64,000 nucleotides of DNA from Pseudaeromonas sp963677375 (GCA_963677375.2 CAXXIF010000009.1:1-64000); one strand, 5' to 3'; counted from the first letter of the stretch, positions 21,609 through 31,051 are shown. The notes: generated by a model not told the origin, from the letters alone. Translations and numbers: made by a program.

Positions 21609-22982
21609 ATGTTTGAAAATCTTACCGAGCGTCTGTCGAAGTCGCTGCGCAACATCAGTGGTCGGGGTCGCCTGACCGAAGACAATATTAAAGACACCCT
21701 GCGTGAAGTTCGCATGGCATTGTTAGAAGCCGACGTCGCGTTACCTGTGGTCAAGGAGTTTGTCGGTCGAGTCAAAGAGCGAGCCGTTGGCCAGGAGGTC
21801 AATAAGAGCCTGAGCCCGGGCCAGGCCTTTATCAAGATTGTGCAGGGCGAATTGGTTTCCGTCATGGGCGACGCCAACGAGTCACTGGATCTGGCGACTC
21901 AGCCGCCAGCCGTATTATTGATGGCGGGTCTGCAAGGGGCGGGGAAGACCACTTCGGTCGCCAAGTTGGCCAAGTTTCTCAAAGAACGGATGAAGAAAAA
22001 GGTGCTGGTTGTCAGTGTCGACGTCTATCGTCCCGCAGCGATTAAGCAGCTGGAGACCTTGGCGCTGGATATCGGTGTCGAGTTTTTCCCGAGCGATACC
22101 ACGCAGACGCCCATCGCGATTGCCGATGCGGCGATGGATCATGCTCGCAAGCAGTTTTTTGATGTTCTGATCGTCGATACCGCCGGCCGTTTGCATGTCG
22201 ACAGTGAAATGATGGATGAGATCAAGGCGCTCCATCAATTCGTCAAGCCCATCGAAACTCTGTTCGTAGTCGACGCTATGACCGGTCAGGATGCGGCCAA
22301 TACAGCCAAGGCGTTCAGTGAGGCATTGCCCTTGACCGGCGTTATTCTGACCAAAGCCGATGGTGATGCTCGTGGTGGTGCGGCGTTGTCGGTGCGCCAC
22401 ATCACAGGTAAACCGATCAAGTTTATCGGTATGGGTGAAAAGATCGATGCCCTGGAACCCTTTCATCCGGATCGGATTGCCTCCCGCATCCTGGGGATGG
22501 GGGATGTCCTGTCGCTTATCGAAGACATGGAACGTAGTGTCGACAAGGATAAAGCGGCCAAGCTTGCCCAGAAGATGCAAAAGGGGAAAGGCTTTGATCT
22601 GGAAGATTTCCGGGAACAGCTAGCCCAGATGCGCAATATGGGTGGCATGATGGGCATGCTCGATAAGTTGCCTGGAGTTTCCGGTCTTCCGGATGATGTC
22701 AAAGGCAAGCTGGATGACAAGATGACGCACCGGATGGAGGCGATTATCAGCTCCATGACGCCGGCGGAACGTCGAAACCCGGATATCATCAAGGGTTCTC
22801 GCAAGCGTCGTATTGCAGCGGGCTCCGGAATGCAGATCCAGGATGTGAACCGTCTGCTCAAGCAGTTTGACCAGATGCAGCGCATGATGAAGAAAATTTC
22901 GGGTAAGGGCGGCATGCGTAAGCTGATGAGCGGTATGAAAAATATGCTGCCACCCGGTGGTTTTGGCCGCGGCCCCTTCTAA
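21609..22982 (+). CDS. ffh: signal recognition particle protein Ffh
   Basis: A 457-residue SRP54 GTPase that binds 4.5S RNA and signal sequences and targets membrane proteins with FtsY. The N domain spans about 1-85. The G domain has GLQGAGKTT, DTAGRL and TKADGDARGG. The methionine-rich M domain (about 300-457) has the RNA-binding pattern SRKRRIAAGSGMQIQDVN. The frame is open to 21504, but MFENLTERLS at 21609 is the family start. Confidence 0.97.
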   Translation: MFENLTERLSKSLRNISGRGRLTEDNIKDTLREVRMALLEADVALPVVKEFVGRVKERAVGQEVNKSLSPGQAFIKIVQGELVSVMGDANESLDLATQPPAVLLMAGLQGAGKTTSVAKLAKFLKERMKKKVLVVSVDVYRPAAIKQLETLALDIGVEFFPSDTTQTPIAIADAAMDHARKQFFDVLIVDTAGRLHVDSEMMDEIKALHQFVKPIETLFVVDAMTGQDAANTAKAFSEALPLTGVILTKADGDARGGAALSVRHITGKPIKFIGMGEKIDALEPFHPDRIASRILGMGDVLSLIEDMERSVDKDKAAKLAQKMQKGKGFDLEDFREQLAQMRNMGGMMGMLDKLPGVSGLPDDVKGKLDDKMTHRMEAIISSMTPAERRNPDIIKGSRKRRIAAGSGMQIQDVNRLLKQFDQMQRMMKKISGKGGMRKLMSGMKNMLPPGGFGRGPF

Positions 22983-23166
22983 TTCTTTTCTTTAGGGTTT
23001 GCCAACCAGGACGAACCCGACATCTACCAGAACCTGCCGCTGGTGCCTTAAAAAGCGGCGGGTTTGGTTGCATTTACCGCGGATGTAAGTAAAATTACGC
23101 GGCTTATTTTAAGCTGGGGTTCGTGTTTCTCACGGGCCTTGTTCATTCAAAGTTAATGAGGACGAT

Positions 23167-23415
23167 ATGGTAACCATTCGTTTGCAACGTGGTGGCGCTA
23201 AGAAGCGTCCGTTTTACCAAGTAGTTGTGGCTGATGGCCGTTTCGCTCGTGATGGTCGTTTCATCGAGCGCGTTGGCTTCTTCAACCCGATGGCTTCTGG
23301 CCAAGCCGAAAAGATCAATTTGGACCTGGTCCGCATCCAACACTGGATCGGTCAAGGCGCCAACATGTCTGATCGTGTTGCCAAGCTGGTTAAAGACGCT
23401 TCCAAAGCGGCTTAA
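23167..23415 (+). CDS. rpsP: 30S ribosomal protein S16
   Basis: An 82-residue S16 beginning MVTIRLQRGGAKKRPFYQVV. It is the first gene of the rpsP-rimM-trmD-rplS operon. About 180 bases separate it from ffh; I see no strong terminator there, so its promoter or read-through from ffh could both contribute. Confidence 0.97.
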   Translation: MVTIRLQRGGAKKRPFYQVVVADGRFARDGRFIERVGFFNPMASGQAEKINLDLVRIQHWIGQGANMSDRVAKLVKDASKAA

Positions 23416-23441
23416 TGTTCGAATTTCGGTAAGGAAGCAAG

Positions 23442-23963
23442 GTGGATAAACCTGTAGTTATTGGTCGCCTGGGCGCCGTTTACGGCATCAAAGGTTGGCT
23501 GAAGGTACATTCCTTCACCGATGATGCCGAGAGCATATTCGAATATTCCCCCTGGCTAATACAGCAACATGGGGAGTGGCGTGAGCTTCGGATTTCCGGA
23601 TGGAAACGTCACAACAATGGGTTAGTCTGCAAGCTGGAAGGTATCGACCTGCGAGAAGACGCCCAAGCCATGGCCGGTGTTGACATCGCCGTGCAGCCAC
23701 AATCATTTCCTGACTTATCAGCCGGGGAGTACTACTGGAGTGACCTGATAGGTTGCCAGGTAGTGAACCTGAATGGTTATCAGATGGGTGAAGTGACTGA
23801 ACTGATGGAAACAGGCTCCAACGATGTGTTGGTAGTCAAAGCCAAATTGAATGATGCCTATGGAATGAAAGAGCGGTTGATTCCGTTTCTGGACGGGCAG
23901 GTCATCAAAAAGATTGATCTGGCTAGTAGTTCCATAGAGGTAGATTGGGATCCGGATTTTTAA
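23442..23963 (+). CDS. rimM: ribosome maturation factor RimM
   Basis: A 173-residue assembly factor for the 30S head that binds S19. The N-terminal RimM domain contains IGRLGAVYGIKGWLKV and the C-terminal PRC barrel contains EYYWSDLIGCQV and IPFLDGQVIKKID. It begins with GTG at 23442 behind AAGGAAG. Confidence 0.96.
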   Translation: MDKPVVIGRLGAVYGIKGWLKVHSFTDDAESIFEYSPWLIQQHGEWRELRISGWKRHNNGLVCKLEGIDLREDAQAMAGVDIAVQPQSFPDLSAGEYYWSDLIGCQVVNLNGYQMGEVTELMETGSNDVLVVKAKLNDAYGMKERLIPFLDGQVIKKIDLASSSIEVDWDPDF

Positions 23964-23997
23964 TCGTACCCGTTGTCGGCATACGTCGGAGGTTTCT

Positions 23998-24747
23998 ATG
24001 TGGATTGGGGTGATTAGCCTCTTCCCGGATATGTTCCGAGCCATTACTGACTACGGTGTAACGGGCCGGGCCTCAAGGCAAGGCTTGCTGCATATTAGAT
24101 GCTGGAATCCTAGGGATTTCACCCGCGATAAACATCACACGGTCGATGATAGACCCTATGGTGGCGGGCCTGGAATGCTGATGATGGTTCAGCCGTTGCG
24201 TGATGCGATTCATGCAGCGCGAGAAGCAGCAGGTGAGGGAGTTAAAGTCATCTATCTCTCACCGCAAGGTCGAAAGCTCACCCAAACCGGTGTTGCTGAG
24301 CTCGCCAAACATCAGAAGGTAATTCTGGTGGCAGGCCGATACGAAGGTATTGATGAGCGCGTCATACAGGCTGATATCGATGAAGAGTGGTCTGTAGGCG
24401 ACTATGTGTTAAGTGGCGGCGAATTACCTGCCATGATCCTGATCGATGCGGTATCTCGTTTGGTACCGGGGGTGTTAGGGGATATGGCGAGTGCCGAACA
24501 GGATTCCTTCACCGAAGGTTTGCTGGATCATCCACACTACACACGGCCGGAAGTGATGGAAGGATTGACGGTTCCCGAGGTGTTACTGAGCGGTAACCAT
24601 GAAAGTGTTCGCACATGGCGCCTTCAACAGGCCTTGGGTCGGACCTGGTTACGTAGACCGGAACTATTAAATAACCTAGCTCTGACTGACGAGCAAGAGA
24701 GACTTCTTGCCCAGTTTGTTCGTGAACAAGGTGACGAACAGCAGTAG
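23998..24747 (+). CDS. trmD: tRNA (guanine-37-N1) methyltransferase
   Basis: A 249-residue TrmD of the SPOUT fold. It methylates G37 next to the anticodon with S-adenosylmethionine and prevents frameshifting. The start MWIGVISLFPDMF, the motif DDRPYGGGPGML and the knotted binding site with VAGRYEGIDERV and YVLSGGELP are intact. Confidence 0.97.
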   Translation: MWIGVISLFPDMFRAITDYGVTGRASRQGLLHIRCWNPRDFTRDKHHTVDDRPYGGGPGMLMMVQPLRDAIHAAREAAGEGVKVIYLSPQGRKLTQTGVAELAKHQKVILVAGRYEGIDERVIQADIDEEWSVGDYVLSGGELPAMILIDAVSRLVPGVLGDMASAEQDSFTEGLLDHPHYTRPEVMEGLTVPEVLLSGNHESVRTWRLQQALGRTWLRRPELLNNLALTDEQERLLAQFVREQGDEQQ

Positions 24748-24779
24748 AGTTTTCAGTTTATCCTAGGTAGGAAGAGATA

Positions 24780-25127
24780 ATGAGCAAGATTATTCAGCAA
24801 CTCGAGCAAGAACAACTGCGTTCTGACATCCCGGCTTTTGCCCCGGGTGATACTGTGCGTGTTCACGTACGTGTCAAGGAAGGCGGCAAAGAGCGTCTGC
24901 AGGCTTTCGAAGGCGTTGTTATCGCCAAGCGTAACCGCGGTCTGCATTCTGCATTCACCGTTCGCAAGATCTCCAATGGTGAAGGCGTTGAGCGTGTATT
25001 CCAGACTCATAGCCCGCTGATCGCCAGCGTTGAGCTGAAGCGTCGTGGTGTGGTACGTCGTGCTAAGCTGTACTACCTGCGCAACCTGACCGGTAAGAAA
25101 GCGCGTATCCGTGAAAAGCTCAACTAA
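24780..25127 (+). CDS. rplS: 50S ribosomal protein L19
   Basis: A 115-residue L19 with the family run RVHVRVKEGGKERLQAFEGV and RRAKLYYLR. It is the last gene of the operon; a terminator begins about 20 bases downstream. Confidence 0.98.
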   Translation: MSKIIQQLEQEQLRSDIPAFAPGDTVRVHVRVKEGGKERLQAFEGVVIAKRNRGLHSAFTVRKISNGEGVERVFQTHSPLIASVELKRRGVVRRAKLYYLRNLTGKKARIREKLN

Positions 25128-25146
25128 TTCGTTAGTTGCTGTAAAG

Positions 25147-25176
25147 AAAAAGGCTCGCCAATGGCGGGCCTTTTTT
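25147..25176 (+). terminator. terminator of the trmD operon
   Basis: AAGGCTCGCC pairs with GGCGGGCCTT (one mismatch) around AAT, followed by six T residues. Confidence 0.9.
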
Positions 25177-25202
25177 GTGAGTGCAAACCGATGGAATGAG
25201 AG

Positions 25203-25526
25203 TTATTGCATCACCAAAACCAGCGAATTTTCACCACCAAATGGGTTGGTGCAGTAGGCTTCTGCGTCCCAGTCATTATCAAATGACTCGGCGCCGTCCG
25301 CTGAAACCAGACGGAAACGGTACTGATAACTCTCTTTTTCATTGGTGGGCAGGTTCAGGGTGGTTTTGAAAATACCACTCTTGAGTTTTTTCAACTCAAT
25401 TGGTTCCCATCCAGCAAATTCGCCCAGCAAAAAAACCTGCTCGGCCTCGTTGGCGGCCTCTTTGGTCACCTCAAAGGTGACCTGCACTTCAGGCTTGGTC
25501 TTGAGGAATTTTTTAGTGACAGGCAT
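25203..25526 (-). CDS. small single-domain CBM48/isoamylase early-set protein
   Basis: A 107-residue cytoplasmic protein made of one immunoglobulin-like early-set domain of the kind found in glycogen-branching enzymes and AMPK beta. The features FLLGEFAGWEPIELKKLKSG, YQYRFRLVSADG and FDNDWDAEAYCTNPFGGENS are those of glycogen-binding modules. No catalytic domain is attached. The ATG at 25526 has AAGGAG upstream and is preferred over the frame start at 25565. Binding of glycogen or another carbohydrate is an inference; no glycogen gene lies nearby. It is convergent with rplS and lies downstream of mutH on the same strand. Confidence 0.8.
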   Translation of the reverse strand: MPVTKKFLKTKPEVQVTFEVTKEAANEAEQVFLLGEFAGWEPIELKKLKSGIFKTTLNLPTNEKESYQYRFRLVSADGAESFDNDWDAEAYCTNPFGGENSLVLVMQ

Positions 25527-25664
25527 GTGATCTCCTTGAAAGGTTAAATCCAGTGTCATGATCATGGGGATCTTGGCTTCCCATGGGTATCATAAAACAA
25601 AAAATAGACGATGTGCCCACAAGAAGTCAGTGGAATGGTCAAAAAATAGGTATCAGGATCAGGA

Positions 25665-26352
25665 TTACTCTGAAAAAAAAGCGCTTTGAAGCAGATGCTG
25701 GGTAAAACTGCTGCGCAGATAAAAGCCGCGAGGACGTGTCTGAACCAATTGGCCCTGTTGACCAATGGCGGCTGTCAACGCTTGGCCATTGGCGGCTTTA
25801 GGTCTGAGTTGCAGTACTTCGCCATGATGGGCGGTAATGGATTCAATCTGTCCTAAGGCAATCAACTCCATCAGCTCCTCCCAATCCTGACGCAGTAGGG
25901 CCTCCTCTTCGGGGGATGGACTCCAGATAAATGGTGTCGCCACGCGTCGCTCAGCTAGCGGGATATGCCGGCTGCCTTCTACCGGTATCCACCAGAACCC
26001 GGGATAGCTTATTGCGCACATTACTCGATTCCCACTGTAAACCTGTGATGCCGATGAGGGGAGTGACGCAGACAAACGTACTCTCCAGCGGTTTGCCATG
26101 GGCATCGATAGGGAGAGTCTTCAACTCAATACCCAGTTCAGGAAAATCCTGCTCGGGTTTACTGCCCGCCATGGCACCAAGTTGCCATTCGATGAGTTGT
26201 CCAACCCAGCCCTTTGCCCGCCGTAGGTCATGCGGCATTGGCATCTGGGCTGCCGCACTGAGATTGGCAAGTGAGTGGCCAGCCAAGGCATTGGCTCGCT
26301 GCAGCAACTCTTGTTCGCTCCGAGGGGCCGTGCGTTGGGGTATGGTTGCCAT
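25665..26352 (-). pseudogene. mutH: DNA mismatch repair endonuclease MutH, interrupted by a frameshift
   Basis: The two halves together match MutH over its full length (about 228 residues if repaired; E. coli 229). The upstream half (start 26352) runs to NKLSRVL and then shifts into 13 unrelated codons and a stop at 25951. The downstream half continues in another frame with WIPVEGSRHIPLAERRV to the normal C terminus. One extra base in CTGGTGG, at 25989-25994, accounts for the break. The truncated product keeps the catalytic set in KPEQDFPELGIELKT but loses the C-terminal arm needed for structure and MutL contact. MutH nicks the unmethylated strand at hemimethylated GATC. Sequencing error is a real alternative. 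Confidence 0.85.
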
Positions 26353-26484
26353 AAAAACTCCGCAGTTGGTTGGAAATTGCTCGATTTAGCATGAAGGGCG
26401 GTGAATAAACAATAGTATTATTTTATCTGTATAGGTATTTGATTCTGCTTATTTTTTTCAAACCATTACTCTTTTTTCCCTAAG

Positions 26485-26960
26485 TTATCCCCGCAACCTA
26501 AGGTTATCCCGCGCAATCACTCCCACGCTGCACAATCTTATCCACAAAAAACCTGAATAACTTCCTTCCTGCCTGAAATTATTGGGGCGGAAGTGGGTTG
26601 GATGTGAGTTTAAACCAGAAATATCGGCAGATAAATGGTGAGATCTTGGACGGTTTTTGTGGATAACAATCATTTGATTGAAAATCAAGCGATCTGTTTT
26701 TCTGCACATGGAGCCTGGGGATCATCTTCTGGATCTTTGATCTTCTATTTTGGCTTACGTATGACATATCGCATTGATATATAACAATATTAATTGGCGT
26801 GCCTCTGTGGGTGCTTTTGTGCAAATGAGTGAGGATACAAATTTTACAGCGGTATATACAGAGTTATGCAGAATGATATCCACAGAAATCGTGGGCAAGA
26901 GATCGGAGTCCTTGGTGGTTTTTGTTCATAAGTTTACTGCCTTGAGAAAGTTATCCAGAT
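26485..26960. promoter_or_regulatory. DnaA-box cluster in the mutH-rppH gap, placed like DARS2
   Basis: The roughly 690-base gap between mutH and rppH holds no credible gene but is AT-rich and carries DnaA boxes. There are two perfect TTATCCACA boxes (26538-26546 plus, 26658-26666 minus). Near-boxes are TTATGCAGA (26864-26872) and ATATCCACA (26876-26884), the latter two only three bases apart, TTATGAACA (26923-26931 minus) and TTATCCAGA (26951-26959). An IHF-like AATCAA lies at 26683 and several GATC sites lie at 26640-26905. In E. coli the DnaA-reactivating site DARS2, with IHF and Fis sites, lies in this same mutH-rppH (ygdP) gap. I infer the same role here. Confidence 0.65.
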
Positions 26961-27045
26961 GTTAGCAAGAATGCGTTGTTTGCTGACGGGCTGGGAATGT
27001 GAAAAAATCGCTATCAGATAAAGATTGGAACTCGCAGGTGATCGC

Positions 27046-27564
27046 GTGATTGATGGTGACGGTTTTCGTCCCAATGTAGGAATCGTGATCTGCAATCGTA
27101 ATGGACAGGTTTTATGGGCCAGACGCTTCGGTCAACACTCCTGGCAATTTCCGCAAGGCGGCGTGGATGACGGTGAAACACCGGAGCAAGCCATGTTTCG
27201 GGAGTTGTATGAAGAGATTGGACTCAAGGCTGAGGATGTCACCATATTGGCGACCAGTCGTAACTGGTTGAAATACCGCTTACCCAAGCGCCTGATCCGT
27301 TGGGATAGTTCGCCTGTTTGTATCGGGCAGAAGCAGAAGTGGTTTTTACTGCGGTTGGATGAATGCAGAGAGTCTGCTATCCAGTTCGGTTGTCATGGAC
27401 AGCCGGAATTTGATGATTGGCGCTGGGTCAGCTATTGGTACCCGGTGCGTCAAGTCGTTTCCTTTAAACGGGAAGTGTACCGGCGGGTCATGAAAGAGTT
27501 TGCACCCATAGCCATGCCCTTTCTTCCCAAGAAAGAGAATCGGCGTAATACCAAAGGACGATAG
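27046..27564 (+). CDS. rppH: RNA pyrophosphohydrolase RppH
   Basis: A 172-residue Nudix enzyme that removes pyrophosphate from the 5' end of mRNAs and so starts RNase E dependent decay. The Nudix box reads GGVDDGETPEQAMFRELYEEIGL. The family start IDGDGFRPNVGIVICNR and the C-terminal WVSYWYPVRQVVSFKREVYRR are present. The GTG at 27046 with AGGTG just before it gives the E. coli-like start; the frame also opens at a TTG at 27025. It is followed after 11 bases by ptsP, as in E. coli. Confidence 0.96.
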   Translation: MIDGDGFRPNVGIVICNRNGQVLWARRFGQHSWQFPQGGVDDGETPEQAMFRELYEEIGLKAEDVTILATSRNWLKYRLPKRLIRWDSSPVCIGQKQKWFLLRLDECRESAIQFGCHGQPEFDDWRWVSYWYPVRQVVSFKREVYRRVMKEFAPIAMPFLPKKENRRNTKGR

Positions 27565-27575
27565 GAGGGGCGCCG

Positions 27576-29837
27576 GTGCTCACAACACTGCGGCAAATTG
27601 TTGAGGGAGTCACCCAGGCACCATCATTACATGATGCGATGAGTGTCCTGGTGCGTCAGACTCGCTCTGCCATGCAAGTGGATTGTTGCACCGTTTATCT
27701 GGCTGAATCCCAGCGCCGCCGCTATCGCTTGGTCGCCACCGATGGTCTTGCTCTGGAGGCCGTCGGCAAAGTGACCTTGCCTTATGACGAGGGGCTGGTC
27801 GGTTTGGTGGGGCGCCGTGAAGAACTGATCAATCTGGCCGATGCGTCGTCGCACCCCAATTTCAAATACCTTCCGGAAGTTGCCGAGGATGATTTCAACT
27901 CATTCCTCGGTGTTCCCATCATGCAGCAGCGCCAGGTCTTGGGCGTGCTGGTGGTTCAACAAGCTGATTCGCGGCAGTTCGATGAAGGGGACGAATCTTT
28001 TCTGGTGACGCTAGCCGCCCAGTTGGCTGCTCGTATTCTGCACGCTGAAATGAAAGGCATGCTGCATGCGGATCAACAGTGGCGACGGAGTCTCAAAGGC
28101 GTCGCGGCATCGTCTGGCGTGGCGATCGCACGGGCTTGGGTCTGGCGTCCCAAGATGGAGCTGGATCATGTTGCACTCAAGCAGAGTGAAGATCCAGAAC
28201 TGCAACTGGAACTCTTTAACCAAGCGGTGTTGCAGGTTCAGCTCGATCTGGATGCTACGGCATTGCGTTTTCGGGAATCCGTCAGCCAGGATTCCATGGC
28301 CATCTTTGAGATCTATCAGCACCTGCTCACCGATCCAGCCTTCATTCAACAAATTGAAGCCGAAATCATCCGGGAAAACTGGAGCGCTGCCTCGGCTGTT
28401 CGTCGCGTCAGTGAACGTTTTATCCATCAATTCCAGGGCATGGCCGACAGTTATTTGCGGGAACGTGCGGTCGATGTGCGGGATGTCGCTCAGCGTCTGC
28501 TCAGTCGCTTGGCTCATAGCCAGATCGATGAGTTCGATTTTGATGAGCCTGTCGTGTTATTGGCCGAGGAGGTTACCGCCTCTTTATTGGCCGAAGTGCC
28601 CCGTGAGCGCCTAGCGGCTATGGTCTCCTTGCGAGGGGCCGTCAACTCCCATGCGGCGATCCTGGCCCGGGCCATGGGCATTCCGGCGGTGATGGGACTC
28701 GAATTACCATTGTCCGGTCTGGAACAACGGCTGCTGGTGGTGGACGGCAATCGGGGGGAACTGCTGGTCGAACCGACACAGTCGGTTCTGGATGAGTATC
28801 GACAATTGATCCGTCAGGCCAAGGAGATGGATGATCGACTGGGCGCCGAGAGCCATCTGCCCTCTGAAACCCAGGATGGCGTTCGTATTTCGGTCTTGCT
28901 TAATGCGGGATTGAACCTGGAATCGGAACGAGCGATGCGCGACATGGCGGATGGCATTGGTCTGTATCGCACTGAAATACCGTTTATGCTGCACGATAGC
29001 TTCCCCTCGGAGCAGGAGCAGACTCTGCGTTATCGCGAAGTGCTTGCCAATTTCTCCGGGCGTTCGGTCTGTATGCGCACTCTGGATATCGGCGGTGATA
29101 AGCCGCTGCCCTACTTTCCTATTGTGGAAGATAACCCGTTTCTGGGGTGGCGCGGTATTCGCCTGACGCTGGATCACCCGGAGTTGTTCCTGGCACAACT
29201 CAAGGCCATGCTCCGCGCGAGCGAGTCTCACGATAATCTCTCCATCATGCTGCCCATGGTCGGCTCCTTGTCGGAGGTACAGGCGGCTCGTCGTCTGCTG
29301 GATCAAGCCTGGCTGGAGATTTCCGAGGAGCTGGGTCGTAAGGGCAGCAGCGTTCGCTATCCGATGCTTGGCGCCATGATTGAGGTGCCGTCTATTCTCT
29401 ACATCTTGCCGGAGCTGGCACCCTACGTCGATTTCTGGTCGGTGGGTACCAATGATTTGACCCAGTATCTACTGGCGGTGGATCGCAACAACAGTCGGGT
29501 CGCCGGTTTGTATGATGCTTTTCATCCGGCCGTGATGCGGGTGTTACAGCAGATCGTCGAGACGGCGAATGGACACGGCAAGAGCGTCTCCATCTGTGGT
29601 GAGCTGGCCGGCGATCCTTTGGGCGTGCTGATCCTGATGGCCATGGGCTATCGCAACTTCAGCATGAATCTCAACAGTATTGCTCGGGTGAAATACCTGA
29701 TCCGTCGGGTGGATCTGGCCGATTTGATCCCCTTGCTGGAGATGGGGCTCCGTCAAGGCAGCTCGGCGGCCCTGAAAGGATTGTTCGCCGGTCATCTGGA
29801 GCAGTTGGGTCTGCAAGACCTGCTCCCGCCGCTATGA
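27576..29837 (+). CDS. ptsP: phosphoenolpyruvate phosphotransferase PtsP (enzyme I-Ntr)
   Basis: A 753-residue first enzyme of the nitrogen phosphotransferase system; it passes phosphate from phosphoenolpyruvate to NPr. An N-terminal GAF domain (about 1-165) senses glutamine and 2-oxoglutarate in homologues. The enzyme I N-domain and swivelling domain follow, with the phospho-acceptor His359 in AVNSHAAILARAMGIPAVMG. The C-terminal phosphoenolpyruvate barrel has GIGLYRTEIPFM, RTLDIGGDKPLPY and SICGELAGDP. It starts at GTG 27576 behind AGGAGGGG. In E. coli lgt follows; here thyA is next. Confidence 0.96.
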   Translation: MLTTLRQIVEGVTQAPSLHDAMSVLVRQTRSAMQVDCCTVYLAESQRRRYRLVATDGLALEAVGKVTLPYDEGLVGLVGRREELINLADASSHPNFKYLPEVAEDDFNSFLGVPIMQQRQVLGVLVVQQADSRQFDEGDESFLVTLAAQLAARILHAEMKGMLHADQQWRRSLKGVAASSGVAIARAWVWRPKMELDHVALKQSEDPELQLELFNQAVLQVQLDLDATALRFRESVSQDSMAIFEIYQHLLTDPAFIQQIEAEIIRENWSAASAVRRVSERFIHQFQGMADSYLRERAVDVRDVAQRLLSRLAHSQIDEFDFDEPVVLLAEEVTASLLAEVPRERLAAMVSLRGAVNSHAAILARAMGIPAVMGLELPLSGLEQRLLVVDGNRGELLVEPTQSVLDEYRQLIRQAKEMDDRLGAESHLPSETQDGVRISVLLNAGLNLESERAMRDMADGIGLYRTEIPFMLHDSFPSEQEQTLRYREVLANFSGRSVCMRTLDIGGDKPLPYFPIVEDNPFLGWRGIRLTLDHPELFLAQLKAMLRASESHDNLSIMLPMVGSLSEVQAARRLLDQAWLEISEELGRKGSSVRYPMLGAMIEVPSILYILPELAPYVDFWSVGTNDLTQYLLAVDRNNSRVAGLYDAFHPAVMRVLQQIVETANGHGKSVSICGELAGDPLGVLILMAMGYRNFSMNLNSIARVKYLIRRVDLADLIPLLEMGLRQGSSAALKGLFAGHLEQLGLQDLLPPL

Positions 29838-29976
29838 TACTTACCTGCCCACGGTGCGGCACTTTACGCTAGAATGCGCCATCCTGAGCCTTGGCGCTTT
29901 CTGCCGGGGCATCATTACCTTGTGGTCTGATCGATCCTGAGTCGTGGCCCAATAGAACGGATTGGGAGAATCCATC

Positions 29977-30771
29977 ATGAAAAATTATCTGGCATTGATG
30001 CAGCAGATCCTGGAACAGGGCACACCCAAGGGCGATCGCACCGGAACCGGTACTCTGTCGCTTTTCGGCCATCAGATGCGTTTCAACCTGCAGGAGGGAT
30101 TCCCTCTGGTGACCACCAAGAAATGCCACCTCAAATCGATTATCCATGAGCTGTTGTGGTTCCTGCAGGGGGAGACCAATACGCGCTATCTCAAAGAAAA
30201 TGGCGTCTCCATCTGGGATGAGTGGGCGGATGAGCAGGGGGAGCTGGGCCCCGTCTATGGACATCAATGGCGCTCCTGGCCGAAGGCGGATGGTGGACAC
30301 ATTGATCAGATCCAGCGCGTAGTCGAAGACCTTAAACATAATCCGAACTCACGCCGTATTATTGTTTCGGCCTGGAATGTGGCCGAACTGGATCAGATGG
30401 CGTTGGCTCCATGCCATGCTTTTTTCCAGTTTTACGTCGCTGATGGCAAGCTCTCTTGCCAGCTGTACCAACGCAGCTGTGATGTCTTCCTGGGTCTGCC
30501 GTTCAACATCGCCAGTTATGCCTTGTTGACCCATATGTTGGCTCAGCAATGTGATCTGCAAGTCGGGGATTTCGTCTGGACCGGTGGTGATGTGCATCTG
30601 TACAACAATCATCTGGAACAGGCCCATCTGCAGCTGAGTCGTGAGCCTCGCTCTTTGCCGCAGTTACAGATCAAGCGGAAACCAGCTTCGATTTTTGATT
30701 ATGCCTTCGATGACTTTGAGGTCGTGAACTACGACCCCCATCCCGGGATCCGGGCTCCGGTTGCTATCTAG
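29977..30771 (+). CDS. thyA: thymidylate synthase
   Basis: A 264-residue enzyme, the exact length of E. coli ThyA. It methylates dUMP to dTMP using methylenetetrahydrofolate. Nucleophile Cys146 is in LAPCHAFFQF; phosphate-binding Arg21 and RSCDVFLGLPFN are present, and the C terminus ends APVAI. The ATG at 29977 is used; an upstream start at 29962 adds five residues without support. Confidence 0.98.
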   Translation: MKNYLALMQQILEQGTPKGDRTGTGTLSLFGHQMRFNLQEGFPLVTTKKCHLKSIIHELLWFLQGETNTRYLKENGVSIWDEWADEQGELGPVYGHQWRSWPKADGGHIDQIQRVVEDLKHNPNSRRIIVSAWNVAELDQMALAPCHAFFQFYVADGKLSCQLYQRSCDVFLGLPFNIASYALLTHMLAQQCDLQVGDFVWTGGDVHLYNNHLEQAHLQLSREPRSLPQLQIKRKPASIFDYAFDDFEVVNYDPHPGIRAPVAI

Positions 30772-30772
30772 G

Positions 30773-30803
30773 AAATGGGCTGCATCTGCGGCCCATTTTT
30801 TTT
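30773..30803 (+). terminator. rho-independent terminator after thyA
   Basis: AAATGGGCTGCA pairs with TGCGGCCCATTT (one mismatch) around TC, followed by eight T residues. Confidence 0.9.
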
Positions 30804-31051
30804 CGTCCCTGCTGTCATCTGATGCGGTACTGTGTCGTGGTACTGTCTACTCGGTCAGGAGTATAAAAAAACCACCTTGCTAATGAGTTGCGGTGTTGGT
30901 TGCTATTTATAAGATGTTTTTTTCATTAACCGGATTAATATATCGGTAATGCCGAGCAATTTAGCCGTGATAAGTGATTTTTCGATATGTGAAATCCGTC
31001 ATAGACTGGTGGCGTCCCATTTTTCTTTTCTGGGTTAATGAGTTTGAAATT

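Noticed and set aside
26485..26960. Interpretation of the DnaA-box cluster as the chromosomal origin oriC
   Set aside because: No dnaA, gidA/mnmG, mioC or similar origin genes are near, and the position between mutH and rppH matches DARS2 instead.
26485..26965. Small open frames (60-81 codons) in the mutH-rppH gap
   Set aside because: There are no ribosome-binding sites or family resemblance, the composition is AT-rich, and the region is better explained by DnaA boxes.
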